From Perognathus longimembris pacificus (Eukaryota > Chordata > Mammalia > Rodentia > Heteromyidae), in the NCBI RefSeq assembly GCF_023159225.1, contig NC_063163.1:109089885-109153884 (forward strand): a stretch of DNA of 64,000 bases, written 5' to 3'. The notes under the pieces are model-generated. The model saw only the letters and a list, made by a program, of their open reading frames with translations, did no database searches and had not been told where the DNA came from. The first letter of the stretch is position 1. Each line of letters opens with the position of its first letter. A program made the position numbers and the translations under genes. Below are positions 11,672 through 24,011 of this stretch, in pieces.

Positions 11672-14089
11672 ACCCAAATCTTACCCCACCCCACCACAGG
11701 GAGGGTCTTGGAGACGGTACTGAAAGCGAACCTTTTCTAAATAATGAAAATTAATTAATTAGAGGGAGGAACAGTGATGTCTCTGAAACAAAATCTAGTT
11801 TACTGAGGGAAGGAAAAACACAAGCTGTAACGCTGCTGCCGCTTGGCTTTTCTTACTCCCTGGATTCAGCAAAGCATGAATAGCATCTTTCACATTGGAC
11901 ACCTGTGTATTTCCTCTCCTGATGGCCCTACACCTGCATTCAATCAATGGCATCCATGAAAGAAGCCACTTCTTGATTTGAAGATGCTGCACAATGAAGA
12001 GCGTTAATTAAGAGGTCTGTTTCCATGGGACTTAAATATGTATAATAGATGTGGAAGTGACCACTGTCCTGAACCATTCTGGGTTACTGAGATGTTTAGG
12101 GAATTAAGAAACACCCTGTGAACAGGGTGTTCACAAAGGCTGTTGGAACAAACACATGAAGTCATGTAGGAATTTAGACTATCTCCTTGCTCCCATCCTA
12201 AGTGATGTCATTGTTTTTGAAGTAAGCCTAGTCTAATGACAAACTATAGTTGTCATAAAAACAAGTCCTATGAGCTTAGTGTCATGGAAGCCGTGAAACA
12301 CGTAGCAAACATGACTTGGGATAGTGCTTTCAGAGGGGTGGATGAATGCTGGAGCAAGGCCTTCTGTATGGAGAATTCCTAAATTCCTATCAAGGAAGAA
12401 CACCCTTAATGTTCGCATGTCTGAATCAGCCCAGGTACTTTGTAATGTAATAGAATTTTGCATGCTCTTTCTCCTAAGAGAGTTTGATTATCGGATTCAG
12501 TAATCTAGGCTCTGTTCTGGCATGTAGAATTTAAAAGAAATCTTAGGTGATTAAAAAAAATAGATTCCCATTGGTTAACACATCACTTTCCTGGTATTGT
12601 GATGTGATCTGATGTCAATTTTATAGTTGGAGCCTGAACTGCTTTGGGGCCAACTTTCTTCCCTTTAGTTCCAGGTTTTATTGTTTTGAAATGCAAGTAG
12701 GCTGGGATGAGTTCTACTTTAAAGTGGTATCAGCCCATAACAGTTTGTTTGCTACTTTAAAGTGGTATCAGCCCATGACAGTTTGTTCCCTCCTCTTGGA
12801 ATGAAGGATTTACCCACAAATCCGTTGGGTCACTATTGCTTTTTCTGCTAATCATCTTCAGACTAACTCATCTTTTCTTGGGCACAAATGTTCTTCCTTT
12901 TCAACCCTTTCACAAACTCTCTTTGCTTTTCCAATCTAGGTTATCGCACCTCTGTCTCCCCTGAATGTCTAGAGGTTAGGTTTTAAGTCTTATCTGTATG
13001 CTCAGGACACTAGCTTGGAACCTGGCATAGAGACAGACCTACAGAAAATGTTTGCAGAGCAAGTGACTGGATTATTAGAGGGCGAATTCATAGTCCAGGG
13101 ACATGCAAAATCTGCTGTCCTTTTGATTGCTGAGTGAAGAACTTGTGGGCATTAGGTGAGGTGAAGTACAGGCATAGTGGGCAAGTCTGCAGATGACTAC
13201 TAGAGCCAACAGGCCACGGAAACCCCATCTACCTTGCTGTTTTTCCTGCTACTGATTTTCGTATGGATTCCTTGCACACACAGACTCATATTTACACATA
13301 CATATATTTCTTACACAAGGGACTACTCTTAGCAAAGGCTCAGAAGAAAATGGGATTATTACAGTTGCTCACTGCAACTATAACTTTAAATCAAAACTAG
13401 GTACTGGCTGTCAGAAATTTCTTGGCTTGCACTTTGTATTTATATGTTTTTAACAATTAAAAATGATCTCTCATGGTGAATGAAATCATCCATGTTAATT
13501 ATATTCACATTCCTTTCTACTTCTATAAACATTCTTATTGTAGGGATTAAGATCCTGAGGAGTTTTAAGTATCTTTTTCATTGTAAAAATATCTGGGTTA
13601 ATCATTCAGGGAAAAAAAGAGAAAATACCAGAATATCAAGGGAGTTCTTGAGACCTTGAACAACTATTCATTCACATCAGAGATCTAGTTTATCTTTGAG
13701 CCAAAGGAGGTTATTAAGTACTGTTCACATAGGGATTTTTTTTTTCCTTAGAATGATACGGGCACTGAACACCTTTTTATTTTATAGCAGTGGCACCAAG
13801 GAATTTTTCAAATCCAAACTATGAAAATTGGAATCTTGGTATGAAAGGTTCAATTCAGAAATACTCACTAGCAGTTCAAAAGGGACTCATGGAGGAAAAG
13901 CACGTTGAAGGTAGCAGAGCCAATTATATCTAGTTATGACTTTAGTCTCTGGTCTTCTCAGCACTGTCTCAGGGTTCTGTGCTCCTGACTGGGAGATAGA
14001 TTCACTCTGAATAACTTCTCTTGGCTAGAGGATCTTACTCTCAGGGTCTCTCCAAAGTCTATCTGGCTCCATGTAGTTTTTGGAAGATC
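11672..14089. other. PDGFD intron 3, mostly featureless
   Basis: Single-copy-looking. It contains only a 9-bp-stem hairpin (12110-12131) and a 38-bp tandem duplication (12714-12789). Confidence 0.5.
12714..12789. repeat. 38-bp tandem duplication
   Basis: The unit beginning ctactttaaagtggtatcag occurs twice with a period of 38 bp. The units differ at a few positions. Confidence 0.9.
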
Positions 14090-14405
14090 TTAGAGTGGTA
14101 CATTGAAATCCTACCTGCAATGGAATAGTGCTAGGACATGGGGTCTTAAGTTGCTAATTAAGTCATAGTGGAGTTTTTGTGCATGGGATTAGGGCCCTTG
14201 TAAGAGCCACCCCAGGAAGATCTCTCACCTGCTTTTCCTCATGAAGGCTGCCATTTGTAAGTCAGAAGAGTCCTCACCAGAGCCAAGTTTAAAACTAGAT
14301 CTCAGATTTCCAGACTCCAGAACTTGTAAAATACATTTTGATCACTTACAAGCCACTTATTCTATGGTACTCTGTTACTATAGTAGCCAGAATTAAGGCA
14401 GATAC
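14090..14405 (+). mobile_element. MLT1-type (MaLR) LTR remnant
   Basis: Landmarks in MLT1 order: gggattagggcccttgtaag, tcctcaccagagcc, tttccagactccagaacttg and ttctatggtactctgttact. Non-coding and diverged. Confidence 0.7.
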
Positions 14406-15212
14406 TTAATTTTATTCTAGTCATCCAAAAACTTTAATGTTACTTGTGATAATAGTTCCATTTTCCATACACAGATTGTGCACTAAAGCTATATAGTTTA
14501 TAGGCAATCCTCAAGCAGCTTTACGAGGCAGGGAGATTCTTCACAAATGAACAGCAGCTTGAAGTGGGAAGACATATGTGGGAACATTCAACAAGGGGAT
14601 TATGGTGGTCATTTCCCCCCTTTTCATTTTCTGTATATTTTAAAAAGCATCTGGCATATGTGAACATTAGTTTTGTTTTGAAAACACTTAATAATTATAA
14701 GGAATAACAATTTAGATGCTCAACAGAGGAGCATTTATATATTTGAAGTCTTAAGGACAGTAGTATTTCTGGTGTAAATATGACATTGGCTGGCAGAGGA
14801 GGACTTGATTCTTGAGAAAATATCTTTGGGATCTGCCAGGGACTGCATGTGGGGAGTTCTTAGGTGGTGAGGCTTGGAGAAGAAGGCTGGACTGAAGAAA
14901 ATACACAGAGAGAAGGGAGGCTAGCAGATAGGATGCTAGTCTGGGGTCAGAGCATGAGAAGTTCTGAATATCAGACTGAGGTATCAGGAGAGTTTTCCAT
15001 AGGAAAATGGGAGTCATTCGCCATTTTCTTCAGCTGGAAGATGTAATTACTGTTTTGACTTTAGTTGACAGCCCTGTGCCGGATGGACTGAAACAAAGGC
15101 AAGAGAGATATGGGGGCAGATCGATCAGACCAATCAGGACATGATTAGACAATTAGCATGATCCAGTCAAGCAGCAATGATTTCTTGGTTATTTATTCAT
15201 ATAGTTTCCCTT

Positions 15213-15267
<55 letters not shown>

Positions 15268-16199
15268 ATTCCATCACTTTCAGTCTCTTTTTTTGTGACA
15301 TACATGTACGCATGCATTGTGTGTGTGGGGGGGCCAATCTGGGTCCAATTTTCAATCACAAGGAAAAAGTCACTTTGAATCCATAGGTCAGTTTCTCATA
15401 GGTGAAAGCAAGAATCCTGAACAGGGGCCAGCCTTCATCTATCACGTTCATTCTGATAAAGAGAACATTAAGGACAGTTGTTTTCAAAGCTGGAGGAGTT
15501 CCATCTACGGGATTGATTTCTGCTTCCTGACTGGCATCTCTCCAAAGTTCAAGGGATCTTTAACTTCCAGTCAAAACAGGTGATTACTCCAGAGAACACA
15601 GAAGGTCAGCTAGGTCTCCCAGAAGCAGAGTAGATAGGATTGAGCTGCCAAGGAATGTTACCAAATGCGATGGCTTGAAAACTTAGACAGAAAATCACCA
15701 CCTGGGCACCCATCCCTGTGTTTCCATTCCTGCTCAGAAAACTCTTCTTTCTGCATTACTGCTTCAACCTACAGGTAGAGCTACACAGGCAAACAATGTG
15801 GGGCTCCTTCTTTAGGGATTTCTCCCCTTTTGCTATTTCTCCATTCTGTCTTCCTGTCTATTTCTCCCGTCTTCCTCTATCCTTGTCCTATTTTGCATGT
15901 TTTTCTTAGGCTGCCAGCTTCTGGCACTGACTGTGGGAAGGGTCACAATTCTCACCCACCTCCTGGGTTCACCTGCTAAGCACTGTTGTGCTTGACACCT
16001 ACCACCTTGTGAGCTCTTCTGCCTGCCGGTGACCTTGTGTGGCGATTTGTAATCGAATCCTTGCAGCGGGTCTGTGACCTCAACTCCTTCAGTCTGAATT
16101 TGCATTAGAGGTAGCACATCTAGTTTTATGAGGGAGTCCTGAGCTTTGGCATTTCTTGGACCCACATGGATAAAACTATTTTTCTCCCCTTATGATCCT
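14406..16199. other. PDGFD intron 3 with one microsatellite
   Basis: No gene or repeat apart from the AC run at 15217-15264. Confidence 0.5.
15217..15264. repeat. (AC)24 microsatellite
   Basis: Perfect AC run. Confidence 0.95.
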
Positions 16200-16303
16200 G
16201 TTTGAGTTAGCATTGCCAAATAATCCAGGCTGGCCTTGAGCTCATGATCCTCCTACATCAGTCTCCTCAGGGCTGGGATTAGAGGCATGCAGGGCCACAA
16301 CCA
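16200..16303 (-). repeat. B1-type SINE
   Basis: Antisense B1: ccaggctggccttgagctca, cctcagggctgggattagag, gcatgcagggccacaacc. Confidence 0.7.
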
Positions 16304-16323
16304 TCTCAATAATTACTTTGGTG

Positions 16324-16559
16324 TTCTTTTGGCTTCTTTTTCTTTTTTCTTTTGCCAGTCCTGGGCCTTGAACTCAGGGCCTGCACACTGTCCCTGGCTT
16401 CTTTTTGCTGAAGGCTAGCACTCTGCCACTTGAGCCATAGCGCCACCTCTGGCCGTTTTCTATATATGTGGTGCTGAGGAATAGAACCCAGGGCTTCACG
16501 TATACAAGGCAAGCACTCTTGCCATGAGGCCATATTTCCAGGCCTTCTTATGGCTTCTT
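16324..16559 (-). mobile_element. IDL-Geo SINE with TSD
   Basis: Antisense copy flanked by ttcttttggcttctt (16324-16338) and ttcttatggcttctt (16545-16559), one mismatch. The body carries several substitutions. Confidence 0.9.
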
Positions 16560-17964
16560 GTATCTGTCTTCTACAGGTTAGATAATAATAATAAAAAAAA
16601 GGATGGTGAGTAGTTAGCACTCCCAACCTACAGTGATGAATTAATACATAGGATATTCTTGCATTTTGTCTTTATTTAAGCAACACTCTTTGTAGAATGC
16701 TCCGTTTTCCCAGACTCAGCCCAGAAACCTCCTTCTTATTGAGGTTAGGCACTTCTCTTCCTTGTGCTTTTGTAATTGTGGACCTCTCTCCCCCCACCTG
16801 CCAATCCTTACTACGTGAAACCAATTGTCAACAACAGTTGTTCAGCTAACAGCATTAGGGAGAGAGAATTTTTACTGAGGGTCACTTGAAACACTAGCTT
16901 GTCATAGGCCTATCTTAAACATGCAAGCCATTTTCTAATACAGTTAAACAGCTTTCATCTCCATCTTTTTCACTGGCTTCATCTTCCAAAAGATTAATAC
17001 TCCTCAAAGCACAGGTATAGCAAAGAGGTTATATGGCAGTAACAGCTAACATTATGTCATCTAACATCACCACACCTTTCTGGTTCTCAAGGACACAAGT
17101 TTACTTGTAACATGTCCATATAATTAAACTAGATAAACAGGATAGCGGGCTTTCCAGGTGTCATTAAACACATCCCTCTCAAAGCTGGAAACGTATTTAC
17201 TCAGCACATGAAGGAGTCATTTGCTCATGTGATTAGCAAATGAGGTTTATGAGGAAAATTAATTATAATAGTAAAGTACTATTCTAAACACTGCCATGTT
17301 AGGACTAAATCTATGCCCAAACAGACTTTGCCATGCATAGGTGAGTGTGGATCTCTCCACCTATGGACCCACAGACACCTGGACGAGATGGAAGGGGGCT
17401 TCCTGAAATGCTACTGCTATCTGCATGGTCATAGTTTTCTTTGATGCTGGCAGCAGCTTTTAGTTGTCAGGGATGGCATGTATGCATGAGCTCTGAGGCC
17501 ACAGGCTACCACTGGCCTCTTTAAAAAGTTACCTGAACTGAAGTTCATTGCCTCCCTTGGAAAATAAGAGGGCTGGCATAGTGACTGGATCTCTACAGTG
17601 TCGCAGCTCTCAATTCTCTATTTTTTCTCTGCCAGTCTCTATGGGACCCTTGCCTCCTCCATAGTTCAGCAGCAGAAGGTAGAGCTACATTGTGCCTCAT
17701 AATGTCATCCTGGCACTGATCCAAAGCATTAGATTCTATTATTATTCTTTTATCATTGTTGTTTTATGCTGGATTAGAATGAGGATCTCTATCAAATCCT
17801 AAATTCTACAATGTACATTTGCTCCTCTGTGCACATGCTTACCTTGGCTCATGGCACACAGCAGTGCAAAGTAAAAAGCATGTTGTGCGATACACTGACA
17901 CAAATGCACGGCTAGGCAGAGCCAAGCAATATTATCATGGGATTTCACTGGCATAATATTTTTT
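16560..17964. other. PDGFD intron 3, no recognisable element
   Basis: Nothing annotatable is seen. Confidence 0.5.
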
Positions 17965-18043
17965 GTTGTGAGCACAGATTATTGTACCCAGGGCCTTGTA
18001 AATGCTAGATAAGTATTCCACCACTCAGGCTGTATCTTCAGCC
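17965..18043 (-). repeat. ID SINE monomer
   Basis: Antisense ID body: gtacccagggccttgtaaat, ccaccactcaggctgtatct, tcagcc. Confidence 0.6.
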
Positions 18044-18053
18044 TTTTAAGTTG

Positions 18054-18303
18054 CATTTTTCTTTTCTTTCCTTTTTTTTGTTTTTTTTTTTTGTTTTTTG
18101 GCCAGTCCTGGGACTTGGACTCAGGGCCTGAGCGCTGTCCCTGGCTTCTTTTTGCTCAAGGCTAGCACTCTACCACTTGAGCCACAGCGCCTCTTCTGGC
18201 CTTTTCTATATATGTGGTGTTGAGGAATCGAACCCAGGGCTTCATGTATACTAGGCAAGCACTCTTGCCACTAGGCCATATTCCCAGCCCTCATTTTTCT
18301 TTT
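18054..18303 (-). mobile_element. IDL-Geo SINE with 12-bp TSD
   Basis: Antisense full-length copy flanked by catttttctttt (18054-18065 and 18292-18303). It sits between an ID monomer and a B1 of the same orientation. Confidence 0.85.
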
Positions 18304-18412
18304 GAGACAGGGTCTTGTTGCCTTCATCTAGACTGTCTTTAACTTGTGATCCCCCTGCCTCAGCCTCCTGAGTTGATGGGATTATAGGCATGTGTCATTC
18401 GACTCAACTCAC
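18304..18412 (-). repeat. B1-type SINE
   Basis: Antisense B1: gagacagggtcttgttgcc, ccctgcctcagcctcctgag, gggattataggcatgtgtca. Confidence 0.8.
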
Positions 18413-18564
18413 CTAATCTTTTTGTCTCTCCCTATGTTTGTAACACTTTCTTACCTACATTCTCTTCCACTGTCGCCTTTTCCTCACCCGAGCAACTCCC
18501 TTCACTCATTTGCTTAGGATCCTAGCCAGGTCAAATATGTGTGCATATGCACATATGTGCGTTC

Positions 18565-18797
18565 CAAAAAGAACAATCTGGGGCTGGGGATATGGCCCAA
18601 TGGCAAGAGTGTCTGCCTCGTATACATGAGGCCCTGGGTTCGATTCCCCAGCACCACATATACAGAAAACGGCCAGAAGTGGCGCTGTGGCTTAAGTGGC
18701 AAAAAGAAGCCAGGGATAGTGCTCAGGCCCTGAGTCCAAGCCCCAGGACTGGCCAAAAAAAAAAAAAAAAAAAAAAACACACAAAAAGAACAATCTG
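18565..18797 (+). mobile_element. Young IDL-Geo SINE with 16-bp TSD, internally deleted
   Basis: Sense copy from ggggctggggatatggccca to a long A tail. The perfect TSD is caaaaagaacaatctg (18565-18580 and 18782-18797). Part of the Geo module is missing between gcttaagtggc and aaaaagaagcc. Confidence 0.93.
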
Positions 18798-19126
18798 AGG
18801 AAAATCTGATGTGCTCAATCTCCCCAAAGAGAGCACTAATCACATCAAGATAGCTTTTGTAATTGATTACATTTTAGACCACTAAAGAAATGTGAAATAA
18901 GAATAGTTGTTCACCCTTATTTATCAAATGCCATAAAGTCAGGCTGACTGTAAGAAATCATGCTTTCAATAGTATTCATCAAGGTTGATATGGCAGCCTG
19001 CCATATCATCTGCTTAGGGATGTTGGAGCTTACATTTCCCCATCTTGTCCAGCAGCCGTATTGTGTGGCTGGGTTTTCTCTGTGCCTCTAGTTGTCTATC
19101 AACTTATTGTTTGGTATCTTCTTGAT

Positions 19127-19143
19127 ACACACACACACACACA
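19127..19143. repeat. (AC)n microsatellite
   Basis: Short AC run followed by ataaacacac. Confidence 0.85.
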
Positions 19144-20671
19144 TAAACACACAGCATCAAGACTAATTTTAGCTATATTAGTTTACCTAAGTATTGAGAA
19201 ACAAGAAATAATGGGCTGAGATAAGGGCAAGAAAACTTCCTCACTCTTAAGAACTAGCTATGGTTGTTCTGTTTCCTTCCCTTCTTTTCTCTCTCCTCAG
19301 CCTGAATGCCAAGGCAAGAGCAACGTTAATACCGAGAAGGTATCTTCTGTTTTAGCTTTCACCATTACACCCTTTCCTGTTTCTCAGCATTTTCTCATCT
19401 TTTGCTTAATATACTCTTCTCTCCTCAGCTTGCATAGTGGATTCCTTCAGGTCTCGGTTGCAATTTTTGTATCTGCTGATCTTTCTTCTTTTAGAGACTG
19501 CAGTGGGACGTGTTTTGGTCACTCTTCATCATCTTGCTCTCTTTTGTCAGCCATTATTGAGCTTCACATAATCTATGTTTGTACAAACATTGTACATTTC
19601 TTGCATGTTTGTGTTTCTTTGCATTACCATGAGGGTTTCTGAGGGCAGACCTGTCTGTCTTCTGCCTGTCTTCCTCAGTGTTGTATCTCTGGAGTGATGG
19701 ATATGCCTTGTCTGGTGGACAGGGGGCATTTATGAAACCACGCGTATAGCATCTAGCTACCCAGGAGAATCTGCAGTGGGAATCACTATGAACACTTTGA
19801 CAGTCTTGGTTCTTTATACAGTTCTGGATGAAATGGCCAGAATACTAGAGAGTGCTCAGAATGTTCAATAACTTTCAGGTGAATGTGAAAATCAGGATGG
19901 AGTTTTCACACATCTCACAGAAAAGTAAAAGAATTCTTATTTGCTATAGCTTTGCTGAGAATTCAGCTGGGAGGATGAGAATGAATTGCCCACATTTATA
20001 TTGTTGGTGATAATTTTGTCCCCCACCCCTGCAACTGGGACATTTTAGCTGAGCAGAATTAGAATCTGAAAAATTATTTTAATTAAGAGCCTTACTATGC
20101 TCAACTCCTAGAATGTCCATTTTTCTCTTTTGTCTCTCTCCATCTTCCTCTTCTCTTCTACTTTCTCCTTTTTCTGTTTTAAGTAGCTATTCTTATGCAA
20201 AACCATACATGTGAGTTTAATCTCAATGGAAATCTTAACTGTACTATTTTAAGTTAATTCTGCAGACATAGTTAAGCAATCTGTCTAGCAAATAGTTTTT
20301 TCCTAAACAAAAATTGGGAAGTCTTAATACTAAGTATTAGCAAACTTCAATTTGCCAAAGAAACCTGGTCTTATTAACAAAACAAGGATGTTTTTGAATC
20401 GTTTTCAAATAAGTTGGTTTATTTTTGTATCTTATAAAAATTTCATAGTAAGTGGATACATATAGTAGACCTAAATACTGCTCTGTAAAAGTTCTTGTGT
20501 TTATTGTGATAGAAAATAAAATGATTCTTACTTGAAGAAGCATTGAATTATGGGTAGAGCATACTCATATGTGTATATACACACATATAACAAAAACTGG
20601 GCTATTTTCAGAAACCCACTAGCTTAGCTACCACTTGATATGTTAACAATCATACCAATGATAATGATAAC
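19144..20671. other. PDGFD intron 3, no recognisable element
   Basis: Nothing annotatable is seen. Confidence 0.5.
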
Positions 20672-20800
20672 AATAATAGCAGTAAATATCTCAGTAATCA
20701 GTATATTCTGGGCTTAACAGTATATACAATTTACCTAGTTTAATTCTCATAACTATCTCATGTTAGGTAGTGTTGTCCTCATCTCCTAGAAGAGGCCATA
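20672..20800 (+). repeat. MIR-like fragment
   Basis: Weak MIR order: ataatagcagtaaat, tttaattctcataactatct, gttaggtagtgttgtcctca. Confidence 0.45.
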
Positions 20801-21292
20801 GCCAGTAAAATGCAGAACCAAAATGCATAATGAAATCTCTGCACACTAGCCAAGGTGGCCAATAACATATGGTCTTCAAGAAAAGCAAAGAAGAAGAAAT
20901 TATTTCTAGCTATGCAATCCTTCTTTTATTCCCCAACAAACATGATTTGCAATAGTAAGACCTAGTTTATTTAGATAATCACATCTAGCCAGTGTTTGAT
21001 AACATTATACATTCTGCTTAATTATGCATCCTGAAGCTATCTCTTCTCTTCAATAATGTGAAATTAGAAAAGAAGGCTTAGCAGGGGAGCAAGAAAATGA
21101 AATGAGACAATTCTTAATAGTCATATTTTCTCAGAAAAGGGTCAATTCAACAAACAGTCAGGTGTAAGGCTCCGTAGACGATGTAAAGGAACAAGATACT
21201 GTCTTACCCTGCCCTCAAGAAAGTTATCATTATTTATCTAGAGGATAAAGATACATACATAATTACTGACAGCATAAAGAGGACGATTGCCA

Positions 21293-21475
21293 TTATTTAT
21301 TGAAGTCTAACCATGTCCTAGGTACTATGCTAAGTACTCCTGTCTTATAAAACTTACCACCAATGCAAATTGTAACGCTATGAAAGTGGAAGGGTAAGAG
21401 ATTCGTTCAGTGTCATACCATTAATGGCTGGTGAACCTGTGTCTGATATGAAGTATGCTTTACAGTACAGGTCTG
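21293..21475 (+). repeat. MIR SINE
   Basis: ttatttattgaagtctaacc, tcctaggtactatgctaagt and the later aagagattcgttcagtgtca follow MIR order. Confidence 0.65.
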
Positions 21476-22230
21476 TTTAATGTGCCAATGCTGCTTGTTC
21501 TGGGAAGAGGCTATGATAGGTGCTGGAAGAAGGTAGAGGACTGAATTCCAAGCTCATCAAAACAGGTTGGAGTATAAGAATCCTTTCTAACCCAAATGAA
21601 GTATCTTAACATTATCCACTGGGCTTCCACATTCTGTTGATGTAAAAATCAACTGAAAATATACACCGGGCTTTTCCAAAAGCACAGGACCATGGGCTTG
21701 CAGGCTAAATTCCAGTGTAGTGGAATCGTATGGTCCTGCATGCCTACTCCATCAGCCTTGTGCACCTGATGGTCACTCAGGTTGGAAGAGCAGAGATGTC
21801 CAATGAGAGATATGGGAATGAAGAAAGGAGGTGAACTTGACCTCTCCTAACTTGTCAAAATCCTGTTTTCCAAGGGCTCTTTGACACTCTGGAAACTATT
21901 CACCAACTCAATTTTCCCCAGAAGCCACCACTCCTTTAAATAAGGGGGTTGGAAAACAGCTGCATCTGGCCTCCATAAATTAGTGGCATTCTCAAAATCA
22001 CTATTTAAGTATAATCTATCAGGGCTTACCATTTTAATACCTTTGTCTCTCTGCCAATTTATCTTTCCTACTTTTAGTTTCAGACCGAGTCTGCTGAGTT
22101 TATAAATCTTTCACTAAAGTCTCCACATAGGGCAGAGACATGAACAAAGTAATTTTCCAAACACCATGGTCAAGACATATGATAATCTATAACTATTAAG
22201 CAAGAGGCATAATTTTGCCAAAAACCACAG
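21476..22230. other. PDGFD intron 3, no recognisable element
   Basis: Nothing annotatable is seen. Confidence 0.5.
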
Positions 22231-22309
22231 TCTCTCTCGCTCTCTCTCTCTCTATATATACATAAACAATGTACAATGTTACATATGTGTGTATATATAC
22301 ACACACACA

Positions 22310-22349
<40 letters not shown>
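22231..22349. repeat. Compound (TC)n / (AC)n / (TA)n microsatellite
   Basis: A TC run, then cataaacaatg, then mixed AC and TA runs ending in more than 30 bp of TA. Confidence 0.9.
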
Positions 22350-22355
<6 letters not shown>

Positions 22356-23830
22356 AGGTACTAAAGCACTTTGGTCCTAGTTGATCACAGTTAATGCCAG
22401 AACCTAAGGGTGACAGTGATGGTATGGACGTAATGTCCTTTGATGGAACAGAATGCAAGACCAATAGGGAAAATATACAAAATTATTATGAATATGGCAT
22501 TTCTTTAAGGCACAATGGAATGTGCAGGTAGAGGTGAGTGTGTGTGTGGGGGGAGGGTAAGGCCAAATAGCTTACAACCAGACTACAGGAGCTGTTCAAT
22601 CACAGACTTACTGCGATGACTGCACCATAGCCCCCAATGCCCAAAATCTTCTACCAAAGGAGATATTTTGCTTTAAAGACATTGTGTTATTGTTAAAGTG
22701 CTTCTAATTGACTTATGGACCAGCCCACCTAATCATAACCAAAGCATCACAGAAAGCATATACATTCCTACCAACAGTGTTTGATATTTCTAGGGAAAAG
22801 GATCTTTGGCTAAGCCATTCATCACCGTTCTAAGATGTCAAGACTGCTTTGTCCATGGACAATTGAGAACAGATGCATCACTGAACACAGTGAAAGGGAA
22901 AGAAATGTGAAAAGCAAATGTTCACACTTCAATTTCAGTATTGAGAATCAACACATGAGCTTGCAACAATGTCAGTCATGCTTGATGGATTATTTTCAAA
23001 TTAAAACTGGAACCACTTTTACCCTATACTATTTTCTTTTCATTTGCAATGCTCCGATGCAGAATCTACTTAATGTTTAATAGCTCCACTGTTATGCAAG
23101 AAAACATTTTAACAAGAAGCAAGATTTTTCCTATTCTACATTGAATTCTTAAGAGAAAGTTAAACAAAACACAACAAAACAAGAGATTTATGCCATTTAC
23201 AGTTCTGTGCTTAATCTTGGCATTGGTACTTGACACTAAATGAATGAATGAGTCTTGTTTAAGTAGAAGTAAAGCTAAGAAATGGATGTAGCAAACTAGA
23301 AGCATGTTTCTGCGTCCTGTAAGGTCCTTACCATCTTGAAGATGCTTGCCAGTCACAGGGCTCTAGAATCACAAGAGAAATCTGTTCCTAACCTGTGTCA
23401 CTACTTAAACTACAACCATCAGGATGTTTACCTGGAATGAAATTTATGAGCAACTTTTTTCAAACACAACAGGCACTATTCCTTTTTAGCTTCAATTCTG
23501 AAAACCTGTTTTTTACTTACATACCTTCTATTGGACTATACTTGGCTTAATTTGGAGCAAAGTAATTTTGCAAATGCCTCAATATAAATTATTTCCCTTT
23601 TTCAATTTAGTATTCTCTCTTTCAAGATGCATGGCCCAAAGATTGACTTACTAGATCCATAGAGGTATTCATTACAAATAAAGGCTTTAATATTTTGGCC
23701 ATAGGGTAGGAACAAAAGAATTAATAAAGTTTGTTTACCCCCATGCCACTGTATTTAATCCTAGAAAATGATCTCTTTGTTTCACGGAACCAGTGTCTGC
23801 TTTTAATCATAGGGTGGTTTTTCTACTTAC
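22350..23830. other. PDGFD intron 3, exon-proximal
   Basis: No repeat or gene recognised; it ends at the exon 3 donor. Confidence 0.55.
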
Positions 23831-24011
23831 CACAAAAGAATAATAGATCTTGAATCCAGGTTTTGCCACAAAGTAGTCATCTGACTTGAATGTTATTTTA
23901 ATTTGATTTGTCCTGGATGTGATCCTTGGAGGAACTTCTTTGTGTCCACACCACCGGCCTCTAACGACTGTACTGGTTTCTGATACATCTTCAACTTCTA
24001 CAAAATCATAC
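23831..24011 (-). CDS. PDGFD: PDGFD exon 3 (C-terminal half of CUB domain)
   Basis: This 181-bp exon is one base completing the split Arg codon plus 60 codons. It runs from YDFVEVEDVSETS to FKIYYSFV. CUB hallmarks are RGRWCGHKEVPPR, whose cysteine should pair with the one at the end of exon 2, and TNQIKITFKSDDYF, the last CUB strands. The acceptor is ttatcccag|GTATG (ag at 24013-24012). The donor is TTTGTG|gtaagtag (gt at 23830-23829). The ending SFV fits mouse Pdgfd, where exon 4 continues EDFQ; human has SLL there. Joined to exon 2 the frame is open with no stop. The hinge and the cystine-knot growth-factor domain come from later exons beyond position 1. Confidence 0.95.
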
